A stretch of 64,000 nt of DNA from Loigolactobacillus jiayinensis (GTDB taxonomy: Bacteria; Bacillota; Bacilli; Lactobacillales; Lactobacillaceae), in NCBI RefSeq assembly GCF_003946445.1, contig NZ_RHOF01000004.1, positions 1 through 64,000 of the forward strand, given 5' to 3'. Made by a program: the position numbers and the translations under genes. Positions 35,517 through 44,628 of this stretch are shown in pieces. The notes under the pieces are model-generated. The model made no database searches, was not told the origin of the DNA, and saw nothing but the letters and a program-made list of their open reading frames with translations. How positions within the stretch are numbered: position 1 is the stretch's first letter; each line of letters begins with the position of its first letter.

Positions 35517-35746
35517 TTGCGAAAACGTGTTCGAAAAAGCAGCTCCCTGCGCTTGCCATGTTTCAACTTGGCGATCTTCGCCTTAGTTGAATGGACAACG
35601 TCCGTAGCATTAAAGCTATTTGCGGTTTATGCAAATAGCTCACCTTGTTTGCGGAGTAGTAGCTACGCAAGTCAAACGTCCCATTTCATGGGTCTTATTG
35701 CCTTACTAGGCTAATGCTCAAAACATGGCGCCTTTTTTGACACTCT
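35517..35746 (-). repeat. Structured intergenic repeat, copy R6 (longest form, inverted orientation)
   Basis: About 230 nt. Read on the minus strand it starts AGAGTGTCAAAAAAGGC and ends GCTTTTTCGAACACG, with TGAGCATTAGCC, CCCATGAAATGGG in place of CACGAAGTG, AGCTATTTGC / GCAAATAGCT hairpin, GATGCTACGGACGTTGTCC and CATGGCAAGCGCAG. The left arm resembles R9 and the right arm R3, so the outer stems do not match: a chimera. It lies 18 bp before acyP. Confidence 0.88.
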
Positions 35747-35764
35747 TAAAAGGAGGTATTCAAT

Positions 35765-36040
35765 ATGCGTCGTGTAAGTTTAACTGTTTTTGGTCGTGTG
35801 CAAGGCGTTGGTTTTCGTTATTTAACTAAAATGGTGGCTGATAAGATTGGTGTGACTGGAATCGTGCGCAATTTGCTGGATGGCACGGTTTATATTGAGG
35901 CTCGTGGTGATGAGCAGGCAATTGCGGCCTTTATTAAGGCAATCAAAAATGGTCCTTCGCCCTACGCCAAAGTGACGCGCGTTGATTTAACTGAACTGGC
36001 TGATGATAAGGTTTACCGCGACTTCGCTGTCACTAATTAA
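35765..36040 (+). CDS. acyP: Acylphosphatase
   Basis: 91-residue enzyme hydrolysing acyl phosphates. Catalytic Arg18 is in GRVQGVGFRY and Asn36 in GIVRNLLDGTV, at the family's usual spacing. AGGAGG Shine-Dalgarno. It stands upstream of yidC on the same strand, with repeat R6 abutting its ribosome-binding site. Confidence 0.97.
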   Translation: MRRVSLTVFGRVQGVGFRYLTKMVADKIGVTGIVRNLLDGTVYIEARGDEQAIAAFIKAIKNGPSPYAKVTRVDLTELADDKVYRDFAVTN

Positions 36041-36223
36041 AACCGCGGTAACTTATTTTGCGCCACGGTCTAAAGTCTGATTGAAAAATGCCGGTCATTC
36101 AAGTATAGTAGTAGAAGACTTTATTGGCCGATTTGGCTAGTAAATACAGCTAATGTTATTAAAAATGAACCGGCATAAACTTAGTTTGCCGCGCTCTTTG
36201 TAGAAAGGAATTTAATCCAACAC

Positions 36224-37159
36224 ATGAAGCGAATAAAACGTCTACTTAGTTACGGTGGACTGTTCACGGTATTAACCTTATTACTGTCTGCATGTACCAA
36301 TACCCAAACGCACCGTACGCCGCCAACCGGCTTTATTTACGGGCCGATTTATCATTGGTTAGGTTTGCCAATGCAACATTTGATCACTTGGATGGCCAAG
36401 TTATTCGGTAATCCCCCTGATTATGGTTGGGCAATTCTGCTGATCACTTTGATCGTGCGTTTGGTTTTGTTGCCATTGATGCTCAGTCAATCCAAGAGCA
36501 CCTTGAAGCAGCAACACCGCCGCGAAGCCATCAAGCCCCAATTAGATGACATTCAAAAGCGTCAAGCTGCCGCAACGACCTCTGAGGAAAAGGCGGCTTT
36601 AAGCCAGGAAATGATGACCACCATGAAAGAAAATGGCGTCAGCATGACTGGTGGAATCGGCTGTTTACCGATGTTGGTTCAGTTGCCGGTATTCTCGGCC
36701 TTATACATGGCGATCCAATATAGTCCCGCAATTTTTAAGAGTACGTTCTTAGGCATTAGCTTAGGCCAAACCAATATTGTCGTCGCTGTTTTAGCTGGCT
36801 TAACTTATGTGCTGCAAGGCTACTTGTCCTTGATTGGCCTGCCCGAAAGTCAGAAGAAGCAAATGAAGACGATGATGTTAATGAGTCCAGCGATGACCTT
36901 CTTCATTGCCCTAGTTTCCCCAGCCGGCTTAGGCCTGTACTTCTTTGCTGGTGGGATCTTGGCGATTTTCCAAACGATGATCACCAACTTCTATTACATG
37001 CCACGGATCAAAGCTGAAGTGGCGGAAGAAATTAAAAAGAATCCACCGAAGCCGGTTGCAAAAGCAGTGGTCAAGCCTAAGCCAAAGACGGTAACGTCTG
37101 CAGCAGCCGCGAAGCCAAAGCGCAATCGTAACGCGGGTAAACAACAACATCATAACTAA
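36224..37159 (+). CDS. yidC: Membrane protein insertase YidC (lipoprotein form)
   Basis: Inserts and folds membrane proteins with or without SecYEG. 311 residues with a lipoprotein signal (LLLSACTN, lipobox Cys at about residue 24), five membrane helices with the conserved hydrophilic-groove Arg (LITLIVRLVLLPLML), and a basic C-terminal tail rich in Lys/Ala/Pro that contacts ribosomes. The KPKPKT tail suggests the YidC2/OxaA2-like version. Confidence 0.96.
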   Translation: MKRIKRLLSYGGLFTVLTLLLSACTNTQTHRTPPTGFIYGPIYHWLGLPMQHLITWMAKLFGNPPDYGWAILLITLIVRLVLLPLMLSQSKSTLKQQHRREAIKPQLDDIQKRQAAATTSEEKAALSQEMMTTMKENGVSMTGGIGCLPMLVQLPVFSALYMAIQYSPAIFKSTFLGISLGQTNIVVAVLAGLTYVLQGYLSLIGLPESQKKQMKTMMLMSPAMTFFIALVSPAGLGLYFFAGGILAIFQTMITNFYYMPRIKAEVAEEIKKNPPKPVAKAVVKPKPKTVTSAAAAKPKRNRNAGKQQHHN

Positions 37160-37161
37160 AC

Positions 37162-37210
37162 AAAAAGCATTTCAACGCGCGGATTACCGCCCAGTTGAAA
37201 TGCTTTTTTT
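37162..37210. terminator. Bidirectional terminator between yidC and arlS
   Basis: AAAAAGCATTTCAAC / GTTGAAATGCTTTTTTT with a 17-nt loop, between convergent genes. Confidence 0.93.
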
Positions 37211-38777
37211 ATGCATCCGGCGTTGGTGTGTTGCCGGTTTTATTTTCTAGATCTAGCAGTGATTCGCCTGGTTCTAACGTTTTAACGATTGGGAACGAAA
37301 CGCGGAAAATCGCACCGCTGCCCAAAACGCTTTCCACTCGGATCCCACCGTGATAGCTTTCGACCAAATGTTGGGCAATCGACAAACCAAGGCCGTTACC
37401 GCCTTTGTCACGACTGCGCGCCTTGTCCACGCGGTAAAAGCGGTTGAAGACGCGGTCGATATTTTCTGGCGCAATACCTTCACCAAAGTCCTGCACGGCG
37501 ATTTCAACGTTGCGTTCGTCACGCGAAATCGACAAATGCACTTCTTGCCGCTTTTGCGAATATTTCACCGCATTGTCCATTAAAATGATCAAAATCTGTT
37601 CAAAATGATCGCGATAAATTTTAATAACTGTTGGTGCCTTTAAATCGTCGTCCAGCGTAAAGGTAAATTCTGGATGGATCAACTTGAAATTGCCGAAAAC
37701 TTGGTTGGCCACCTCTTTGGCATCGGTCATCGCATTCGGATAATGGATGTCCACCTGCTCAGCGCGGGACAGATCCAGCATTTCCTGAACCAAACTCTTC
37801 ATCCGTGTAATTTCTTGCAGTGAAGCGCTGATCGATTCGCTTAGAATCTCCGGATCGTCCTTGCCCCAGCGATTAAGCATCTGCATGTGACCTTCGATAA
37901 TAGCCACTGGCGTCCGCAATTCATGGGAAACATCTTCGACGAACTCTTCTTGTTGCTCAATGTAGCGCTGCATGCGATCCAGCATATCGTTGAATAGATT
38001 GGTTAGATCCGCCAGCTCATCATTACGCTGCGGGGCGGCGATCCGTTCAACTGACTGCGGTTCCTGATTGATAATATCAATGGTTTCCGTCATTGCCTTG
38101 ATCGGCTTCAGGAAATAAACCGCCAATAAATAACCGAGCACCCCACTAACCAGAAAGGCAAATGCACCGAGCACGTAAAAAGCTACCAGTAACTGATGCT
38201 GATCTTTGTGCAACGTGCCCAGCTGGCTGGTGACCTGAACATAGCCGATGATCCGCCCACTTGTCCGCGAGCGAATCGGCCGCCGCCCAATAAAGCCATC
38301 TTGGCTGCCCACTTTTTCGCGGGAAACATCGATTGCCTTGGTCTGCTTAAACTTAGTTGAAATATTGCGGGAAGCATAAACTTCCTTACCGGCAGGATTA
38401 TAAATCGTCACCGTTACGTCTTCGCGCGCCAACTTAACGATGATCGAATCCGTGTAAATGTTATCTTTGCCCCGCGTTTTATTTTCTGGTACCGGGTCGG
38501 CTGCCGTGGCCAAATCAGGCCGCAAGTACGGCAGCACGGTTTTATTGGTCAGCGTGTTGGACTGATTGTTCAGCCGCTCCACCACCAGGGTCATGGTATC
38601 CTTTAAATTCGTTTCTTCTTGGTTCATCATAATGGCGGTAAAACGACTAAATAGTAAAATTGCGAAAACAGCAAAAACAATGAATATACCAAAAGCGGCA
38701 CCCAACGCCCACTTCCACCTGAGGGAGAAGCGTCGAGCCCGCTTTACTTGATTAGGATCATTTGCTGGGTTGGTCAT
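37209..38777 (-). CDS. arlS: Sensor histidine kinase, ArlS/LisK-like
   Basis: About 522 residues: cytoplasmic tail, helix 1 (about 23-47), an extracellular domain to about 190, helix 2 (YVLGAFAFLVSGVLGYLLAVYF), HAMP, HisKA with phospho-His in FVEDVSHELRTPVAI, and an ATPase domain with MDNAVKYSQ, DFGEGI and GGNGLGLSI. It overlaps the regulator gene by a few bases (TGATG), with GTG at 38780 as an alternative start. The system resembles ArlRS of staphylococci and LisRK of listeria. Confidence 0.92.
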   Translation of the reverse strand: MTNPANDPNQVKRARRFSLRWKWALGAAFGIFIVFAVFAILLFSRFTAIMMNQEETNLKDTMTLVVERLNNQSNTLTNKTVLPYLRPDLATAADPVPENKTRGKDNIYTDSIIVKLAREDVTVTIYNPAGKEVYASRNISTKFKQTKAIDVSREKVGSQDGFIGRRPIRSRTSGRIIGYVQVTSQLGTLHKDQHQLLVAFYVLGAFAFLVSGVLGYLLAVYFLKPIKAMTETIDIINQEPQSVERIAAPQRNDELADLTNLFNDMLDRMQRYIEQQEEFVEDVSHELRTPVAIIEGHMQMLNRWGKDDPEILSESISASLQEITRMKSLVQEMLDLSRAEQVDIHYPNAMTDAKEVANQVFGNFKLIHPEFTFTLDDDLKAPTVIKIYRDHFEQILIILMDNAVKYSQKRQEVHLSISRDERNVEIAVQDFGEGIAPENIDRVFNRFYRVDKARSRDKGGNGLGLSIAQHLVESYHGGIRVESVLGSGAIFRVSFPIVKTLEPGESLLDLENKTGNTPTPDA

Positions 38778-39463
38778 CACGAGCGCATCACGTACCCAGT
38801 GCCACGAACCGTTTGAATGTAACTATCTTCGCCTTTACGGTCGATTTTGTTACGTAAATAACGGATGTAGACATCGACCACGTTAGTTTCGACTTCACTT
38901 TCGTAGCCCCAAACCTTGTTTAATAGAATGTCACGACCTAGCACCACGTTGACATTTTCCATTAACGTTAATAATAATTCATATTCACGCTTGGTTAAAT
39001 CAATTGTGTCTTGGCCACGCTTAACAACCCGGTTTTCCTTTTCGATAGTTAAATCGCGGTAAGAAACGGTGGTTTGCTTAGCGTTATTTTGTTCGCCTTC
39101 AATATCGATGCGGCGCAATAAAGCCCGTAGCCGTGCCAATAATTCTTCAATGGCAAAAGGCTTAACAATGTAATCGTCAGCGCCGTGGTCTAAGCCAGAA
39201 ACACGGTCGATCACGGAATCACGGGCTGTCATCATGATAATTGGTGTGTTCTTAACCTGCCGTACTCGCCGGCAGACTTCAAGACCATTTAATTCAGGCA
39301 ACATTAAATCTAGCAAAATAGCATCCCAGTCACTGTTTAACGCAGCATCTAAGCCAGTCCGGCCATTATAATGGACCGTCGTTTCGTAGCCTTCATGTTG
39401 CAATTCAAGCTCAACGAAGCGGGCTAAGTTTTTTTCATCTTCAATAATTAGAACTTTACTCAT
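38777..39463 (-). CDS. arlR: Response regulator, ArlR/LisR-like (OmpR family)
   Basis: 228 residues. Receiver domain with IIEDEKN, phospho-Asp in [12 protein letters not shown] and Lys in DYIVKPF; C-terminal winged helix ([32 protein letters not shown]) with [19 protein letters not shown]. First gene of the operon with the kinase. A TATAAT (39514-39509, minus strand) lies about 45 nt upstream, with a poor -35. Confidence 0.94.
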   Translation of the reverse strand: MSKVLIIEDEKNLARFVELELQHEGYETTVHYNGRTGLDAALNSDWDAILLDLMLPELNGLEVCRRVRQVKNTPIIMMTARDSVIDRVSGLDHGADDYIVKPFAIEELLARLRALLRRIDIEGEQNNAKQTTVSYRDLTIEKENRVVKRGQDTIDLTKREYELLLTLMENVNVVLGRDILLNKVWGYESEVETNVVDVYIRYLRNKIDRKGEDSYIQTVRGTGYVMRS

Positions 39464-39630
39464 TAGGTCTCACAACTCCTCAAAAGAACCTTAGTTAATT
39501 CTCACTTAATTATATTTACGTTTAAAATCGCTTAATGACAATTCTCATACAGCTAGTAATTTTACCATTGTTTCGCTAAAAAAGCTACCACTGCTGACTG
39601 TAATGGCGTTTAGTGAATTCTCATTTGGTA

Positions 39631-39665
39631 TAAAAAAACACAAAGTCAAAATGGCTTTGTGTTTT
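39631..39665 (-). terminator. Terminator of gnd
   Basis: Minus strand: AAACACAAAGCC / GACTTTGTGTTT hairpin followed by a T-run. Confidence 0.88.
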
Positions 39666-39674
39666 GCGCTAAAA

Positions 39675-41099
39675 TTATTGTTCTTCGTACCATGGATAAT
39701 GGAAGCTACCGGGACGATCTGTCCGTTCGTAAGTGTGGGCACCGAAGTAATCACGCTCAGCTTGGATGATGTTAGCTGGTAAGCGTTCTGAACGGTATGA
39801 ATCAAAGTAAGAAATGGCAGCTGCGAAACCTGGTACAGGTACGCCGGCTTTAACGGCTAAACCAACAAGGTCACGAACTGATTCTTGATATTGTTTCGTA
39901 ATGTTCAAGAAGTAATCATCTAACATTAAGTTTTGCAACTTAGGATCTGTTTCGTAAGCATCCGTGATGTTCTGCAAGAATTGGGCGCGGATGATACAGC
40001 CAGCACGCCAGATACGGGCAATGTTAGCGTAGTCTAGATCCCAATCATAATGGTCAGAAGCAATGCGCATTTGTTCGAAACCTTGGGCATAACTCATGAT
40101 CTTGCTGAAGTACAAGGCTTTACGGATCATTTCAACGACTTCAGTTTTGTCAAAGTCAACCTTGCCAACTGGCTTAGGTAATACCTTGCTGGCCTTAACG
40201 CGTTCGTCCTTCATCATTGAGATGTAACGTGCGTAAACTGATTCTGTGATCAATGATTGTGGAATTTCTAACTCTAGTGCATTGGCGGAACTCCACTTAC
40301 CAGTACCTTTGTTAGCTGTCCGATCTAAAATAACATCAACGATTGGCTTGCCAGTACCAAGATCGTCCTTACGCGTCAAAATATCAGCGGTAATGTCAAT
40401 CAAGTAGCTGTCCAATTCGCCTTTGTTCCAGTCATTGAAAATCGCTGCAATTTCGTCAACGGATAAGCCGACTAATTCATGCAAGACGTGATAACTTTCA
40501 GCAATCAATTCTTCATCACCGTATTCGATGCCGTTATGGATCATTTTAACGTAATGACCAGCACCGTTAGGCCCAATGTAAGTGACACAAGGAGCGCCGT
40601 CTTCGGCTTTAGCAGCCATTTGTTCAAAGATAGGTGCAACAAGGTCATAAGCTTCCTTTTGACCACCAGGCATCATTGAAGGCCCCTTTAAGGCGCCTAA
40701 TTCGCCACCGGAAACACCCATACCAATGAAGTTGATCCCAGATTTGTCTAATTCAGTGTTACGGCGGATCGTGTCCTTGAAGAAGGTGTTACCACCATCG
40801 ATCAAAACGTCGCCTTTATCTAATAATGGAACTAATTCCTTGATGACGGCATCAGTACCAGCACCGGCTTTGACCATTAAAATGATCCGCCGTGGCTTCT
40901 CTAATGAGGCAACGAAATCTTGAATGCTGTAACTTGGCACTAATTTTTTATCAGCATGTTCCTTAGCCACTGTTTCGGTTTTAGAACTTGTTCGGTTGTA
41001 GATGGCGACGGTATAACCGCGGCTTTCAATATTCAAAGCCAAGTTTTTGCCCATGACCGCCATACCAACGACACCAATTTGTGGTGTTTGCTTTTCCAT
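39675..41099 (-). CDS. gnd: 6-phosphogluconate dehydrogenase (decarboxylating)
   Basis: Oxidises 6-phosphogluconate to ribulose-5-phosphate, CO2 and NADPH. 474 residues from the ATG at 41099 ([23 protein letters not shown]). Signature segments: [52 protein letters not shown] and the C-terminal [15 protein letters not shown]. The longer frame upstream lacks a ribosome-binding site. A key step of the oxidative pentose phosphate or phosphoketolase route in lactobacilli. Confidence 0.98.
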   Translation of the reverse strand: MEKQTPQIGVVGMAVMGKNLALNIESRGYTVAIYNRTSSKTETVAKEHADKKLVPSYSIQDFVASLEKPRRIILMVKAGAGTDAVIKELVPLLDKGDVLIDGGNTFFKDTIRRNTELDKSGINFIGMGVSGGELGALKGPSMMPGGQKEAYDLVAPIFEQMAAKAEDGAPCVTYIGPNGAGHYVKMIHNGIEYGDEELIAESYHVLHELVGLSVDEIAAIFNDWNKGELDSYLIDITADILTRKDDLGTGKPIVDVILDRTANKGTGKWSSANALELEIPQSLITESVYARYISMMKDERVKASKVLPKPVGKVDFDKTEVVEMIRKALYFSKIMSYAQGFEQMRIASDHYDWDLDYANIARIWRAGCIIRAQFLQNITDAYETDPKLQNLMLDDYFLNITKQYQESVRDLVGLAVKAGVPVPGFAAAISYFDSYRSERLPANIIQAERDYFGAHTYERTDRPGSFHYPWYEEQ

Positions 41100-41168
41100 A
41101 TTTCTTTGTGCCCCCTTGTATCTATTTAACAACCTCTATCCTATCAAAAAAGCGCAAGAAATAAAAGT

Positions 41169-41292
41169 AGAGTGGTTGAAAAAGTGCTCAGCGGCTGAGC
41201 ATTAGCGTAATAAAGCGATAAGAGACACGCAGTGGATCGTTCGATTTATGTAGCTAAGCGCAGGCCGCTACTTTTTCAACCACGTTTCCGCC
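41169..41292 (+). repeat. Structured intergenic repeat, copy R7 (short form)
   Basis: Outer stem GTGGTTGAAAAAGT / ACTTTTTCAACCAC, second stem AGCGGC / GCCGCT around TGAGCA / GCGCAG, third stem ATAAAGCGA / TCGATTTAT, apical GACACGCAGTGGATC. All stems differ from R1, R3 and R9 but are internally complementary. It lies upstream of gnd and of the plus-strand fic gene. Confidence 0.92.
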
Positions 41293-41328
41293 AAAGTGCT
41301 CAGCGGCTGAGCATTAGCAAAATGGTTC
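41293..41328 (+). repeat. Truncated left arm of the R7-type repeat
   Basis: A 26- to 27-nt block ending GCTGAGCATTAGC is an exact copy of the left arm of R7, about 100 bp downstream of it, and then stops. It is a partial element, like those after R4 and R9. Confidence 0.8.
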
Positions 41329-41418
41329 AGCTACCAAGCTAACATTAACTTAGCTAGCGCCAATGATCTAAATTCAGTATACTATAGAAAATGACCACTT
41401 ATAAATGGGGTGAAATCA

Positions 41419-42219
41419 ATGCAGAAATTAACTGAATTGCTAGTTACGATCACCAAGTTAAAAACGCAAATCGATCATTATCGACCGCTATCTAAAGCTC
41501 AAGTTATTCAACTTGAAAAAAATATTCGCATCGAACACGTATGGTCCTCCAGTACGATTGAAGGCAATCAGCTAAATCAGTTTGAGACTGCTTCGATTCT
41601 TAATAAGGGCCTGACGATCCATGGTGCTGCCGTCAAAGATATTCTTGAAGTGCTAGATCTTAATCAAGCTTACGAATATATGCTAGACCTAGCCAAACGT
41701 CAGCAACCCTTGACCCAAACAATCATTCGCGATTTGAATCGCTTAGCCACGCTACAAACTGCTGAAAACAGAGCTGATGCTGGTGTTTATCGGGCAATCA
41801 CCGTGTGGCCAAATGGTTTAGAAAATCATCCCTATGTTGATCCATTCAGTATTCGCCCCCAAATGGACGCCTTGATCACGTGGGCTAATGAAACGCAAAA
41901 AAGCTTGCATCCCGTCATCTATGCAGCTCGCCTGCACCAGCGTTTCGTAGCGATTCATCCTTTTATTGACGGTAACGGTCGCACCGCCCGCTTATTAATG
42001 AATCTTGCACTCACGGAAGCCGGTTATCCAGTCATTAATGTCCAGCCAGCGAAAGCCTCTCGCGACGCCTATATGCTGGCTTTAGAAAAGGCCAGAAATG
42101 GTGTGTCGGCAGATTTTGACCAACTGATTGCTCATTATATGCTCACAACGCTGCAACAGCGCCTACGCATTCTCCAGCTTAATCAGCAAAATATCGCCGA
42201 TGCTGAACATGACGTTTGA
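41419..42219 (+). CDS. Fic family protein (probable AMP-transferase)
   Basis: 266 residues. The Fic core motif HPFIDGNGRTARLLMN, with catalytic His180, is intact. The inhibitory helix motif (S/T)xxxE(G/N) occurs N-terminally as SSTIEGN, so this is a class II, self-inhibited Fic enzyme that probably adds AMP to a target protein. A C-terminal helical part may bind DNA or target. There is no antitoxin gene next to it. The ATG at 41419 is chosen because GGGGTG is 6 nt upstream. Targets are unknown. Confidence 0.92.
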   Translation: MQKLTELLVTITKLKTQIDHYRPLSKAQVIQLEKNIRIEHVWSSSTIEGNQLNQFETASILNKGLTIHGAAVKDILEVLDLNQAYEYMLDLAKRQQPLTQTIIRDLNRLATLQTAENRADAGVYRAITVWPNGLENHPYVDPFSIRPQMDALITWANETQKSLHPVIYAARLHQRFVAIHPFIDGNGRTARLLMNLALTEAGYPVINVQPAKASRDAYMLALEKARNGVSADFDQLIAHYMLTTLQQRLRILQLNQQNIADAEHDV

Positions 42220-42324
42220 ACCCAGCGGCGCTAAACGCTGCCCTCACTGCATAAAAGTTTATCTTTAAAAATGACTACTTTCAGACCGCCACACCTACTT
42301 CACATCCCCTAATTTAGCGTAAAC

Positions 42325-42359
42325 AAAAAGCATTAGCGCCATGGCCGCTAATGCTTTTT
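42325..42359. terminator. Bidirectional terminator between fic and rpmF
   Basis: AAAAAGCATTAGCG / CGCTAATGCTTTTT stem between the convergent fic and yceD-rpmF units. Confidence 0.92.
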
Positions 42360-42370
42360 AAACAGGTCTA

Positions 42371-42559
42371 TTAGTCTGCACTCTTACCTGTTGTAATAAC
42401 TTGTTTGCCATCATAAAAGCCACAGCTTGGGCATACGTGATGAGATACACGCAATTCGCCACAATTAGGGCATGCGCTTAAGTTAGGCATTGCTAATTTA
42501 ATGTGTCCGCGACGCATACGTTTCTTCGTCTTGGAAGTCTTTCTTTTTGGTACTGCCAT
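42371..42559 (-). CDS. rpmF: 50S ribosomal protein L32
   Basis: 62-residue L32 beginning [17 protein letters not shown], with two Cys pairs (CPNC and CPSC), so the zinc-binding form. It is downstream of yceD, as in most bacteria. GGAGG Shine-Dalgarno. Confidence 0.98.
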   Translation of the reverse strand: MAVPKRKTSKTKKRMRRGHIKLAMPNLSACPNCGELRVSHHVCPSCGFYDGKQVITTGKSAD

Positions 42560-42595
42560 TAAATTCCACCTCCTTAAAATATTTATCGTTTCACA

Positions 42596-43150
42596 TTACT
42601 TATCGGTTGATTCATCGAATAAACCTTTTAGTTGCGCAAAACGTGGATCACCTTGTTGTTTACGCGCTTCCAGTAACTGGTCGTAATCATCCTCAGAGAT
42701 GACCTCCCAATCGTTACCTTTAGGCATATCTGCTTCGTCCTCACGTTCATGAGGCGTCAGCACCTGCATCGGGACATTCAGCAAGATATTATCCACCACC
42801 GCTGAATCAAGGTCAAGGGTCTCGTTTTCTAAAACGATCACGGTGTCCGCTTGATCTTCCTCCGCTAACTTACGCTGGTCGGCTGGCACGTAGATTTCAG
42901 TAAATTCAAAATCTAATGGCAGCGCAACTGGCTTCAATGAGCGAGTTGACGGTAGTGTCAACGTTCCCGTTACCACAACGTGCGCCGTGATCGTGCTCTG
43001 ATCTAGTGAAACTAAACCAGAAACCGCGATCGGACTGACGTCAATAATTTGTGGATCACGCTTCAGCAAATCTGCCTTCAAATCAAGCGTGTCCGCAAGT
43101 GGCAAAGGCTCTTGCTGATACTTTTCTAATTCAAGTAAAGACCATTTCAT
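42596..43150 (-). CDS. yceD: YceD family (DUF177) protein, possible 23S rRNA accumulation factor
   Basis: 184-residue protein of the DUF177 family. It has the family's central strands (CPS-less form: VSGLVSLDQSTITAHVVVTGTLTLPSTRSLKPV) and the C-terminal region ending PRFAQLKGLFD. The plant and E. coli relatives are needed for 23S rRNA accumulation. It is 36 nt upstream of rpmF in the same operon. Confidence 0.92.
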   Translation of the reverse strand: MKWSLLELEKYQQEPLPLADTLDLKADLLKRDPQIIDVSPIAVSGLVSLDQSTITAHVVVTGTLTLPSTRSLKPVALPLDFEFTEIYVPADQRKLAEEDQADTVIVLENETLDLDSAVVDNILLNVPMQVLTPHEREDEADMPKGNDWEVISEDDYDQLLEARKQQGDPRFAQLKGLFDESTDK

Positions 43151-43624
43151 TGAAGTTTCCTCCTAATGCAACGAGAATAATTATAACTTTCCAGAAAATC
43201 TTTGTCAACCTAATTTACTTTACAGAAGTCAGCGCCGGTATCACGGTGTTTAGCGGCAAAAACAACGGCTTTCGATTAGCTTGATCAGCAATTCAGCTGC
43301 AGGTTCGATTATAGCCGATACTGAGCCTAGTTGCTAGGGATTTGTTGGTTATTTCTGAAAAAGTTAGTAAATGGGTGCCGCTGCTGTGCAAACAGGCCCC
43401 TGTACAAAACTGTCGTTTAGACGTTTGACCGACAATTAAATTAAGTGGTCGTTGTGTACATCGTGTGAGCAAGTTACTAATCTAGCCTGGCTACACTGAT
43501 GATTAGCGTAAAAAAAGACCTAACGTCCAGCGTTAAGCCTCATTAATATGCTTACAGTCAAAAGAATACCGCTTAGTTGCCTCATCTGGCATCCAACTGA
43601 ACGCAAGCTTACCATTAGACCACA
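43151..43624. other. Intergenic region between yceD and the TauE-like gene
   Basis: No gene visible in about 470 bp. It holds the TauE gene terminator (43510-43540) and presumably the yceD-rpmF promoter, not clearly recognisable. The rest shows no repeat copy or strong hairpin. Confidence 0.4.
43510..43540 (-). terminator. Terminator after the TauE-like gene
   Basis: Minus strand: AGGCTTAACG / CGTTAGGTCT stem (with G-U pairs) followed by TTTTTTT. Confidence 0.75.
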
Positions 43625-44407
43625 TCAGATAAATAATCTAATACCGTTATACGTATTGATCAAAATAACCACTAAAAGCATCCCTTGAAATACTAGCGTC
43701 ACTTTATCATCTGACAATATTTTGCTAAATAGTGAGCCAACGTAACCCCCGAGCAGCGCGGCTGGAATGATAAACCAGAGCAACTCTAAATTGATCAGAC
43801 TTAATTCATCAGAGACAATCAGGCTAACCAATTTTGAACCTTGGGAAAAGAAAATCGTACACAATGAATACAGCGTTGCTTCCTTGATCGGCAAGCCAAA
43901 CATCAGCATTAATAACGCTACATTAATTGGTCCACCGCCGATGCCGAGAAAACTAGCAAAACCACCTAAAAGTAAGCCGCAGCCTAAAGACCAGTACCAA
44001 CCGGTAAGTTGCCAACTACGCCAGCCATAGCGTGTGCTAAAAAAAGCAAATAAAATGGTGATGATCGTTATGCTGATTTGCACACTCAACACATTTTTTT
44101 CAACAGTTACGCGCAACAGAACAGTTAATAAATTTTTACCAGCTATACCACCAATAATAGCGCCAACTGCGAGCCAAGAAATGAAGCTGCCTTTTAATTT
44201 AACACCATTTTGGCGTTGCTTGATCGTGGCTGTGATCGACATGACAAAAACGGCTACTGCAGAATAAAAGGAGATTGCGGCGACACTATCCACGCCGATG
44301 AGATCAAAAATTGGTTTGATCAGGACACCACCACCCATGCCGGAAATGGCGCCTAAAGAATTAGCGACAATGATCACCAGAAAATAAATAATACCTAGTA
44401 GTGGCAT
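43625..44407 (-). CDS. TauE/SafE-family membrane transporter
   Basis: 260 residues with about eight membrane helices and the repeated family signature: SLGAISGMGGGVLIKP near the N-terminus and LLLGGFASFLGIGGGPINVALL in the second half. These proteins export sulfite, sulfonates or related organic anions; the substrate is unknown here. It lies downstream of murQ on the same strand, but about 220 bp away, so a joint operon is uncertain. Confidence 0.92.
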   Translation of the reverse strand: MPLLGIIYFLVIIVANSLGAISGMGGGVLIKPIFDLIGVDSVAAISFYSAVAVFVMSITATIKQRQNGVKLKGSFISWLAVGAIIGGIAGKNLLTVLLRVTVEKNVLSVQISITIITILFAFFSTRYGWRSWQLTGWYWSLGCGLLLGGFASFLGIGGGPINVALLMLMFGLPIKEATLYSLCTIFFSQGSKLVSLIVSDELSLINLELLWFIIPAALLGGYVGSLFSKILSDDKVTLVFQGMLLVVILINTYNGIRLFI

Positions 44408-44628
44408 TCGTTCACCTCCAAATAGCGTTACCGTGCCGAGTGAAATTACGCTCCAGTACCTTTTATTTGAACCTTAGCGTTAGAATGCTATTAAAAAAAG
44501 CTGCTTCACCAATCCGGCTTGCTTAAATTCAGCAATCAAGCCGCTATGATTTCACAGCTAAGCGGTGTGCGGCCGCCGTTACACCACTAATTGTGCGGTG
44601 AAAAAGCACTTTTCCACGATGTGCTAGG

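Noticed and set aside
41419-42219. Fic toxin-antitoxin module
   Set aside because: The inhibitory SSTIEGN helix is inside the same protein and no small antitoxin gene adjoins it, so a class II self-inhibited enzyme is more likely.
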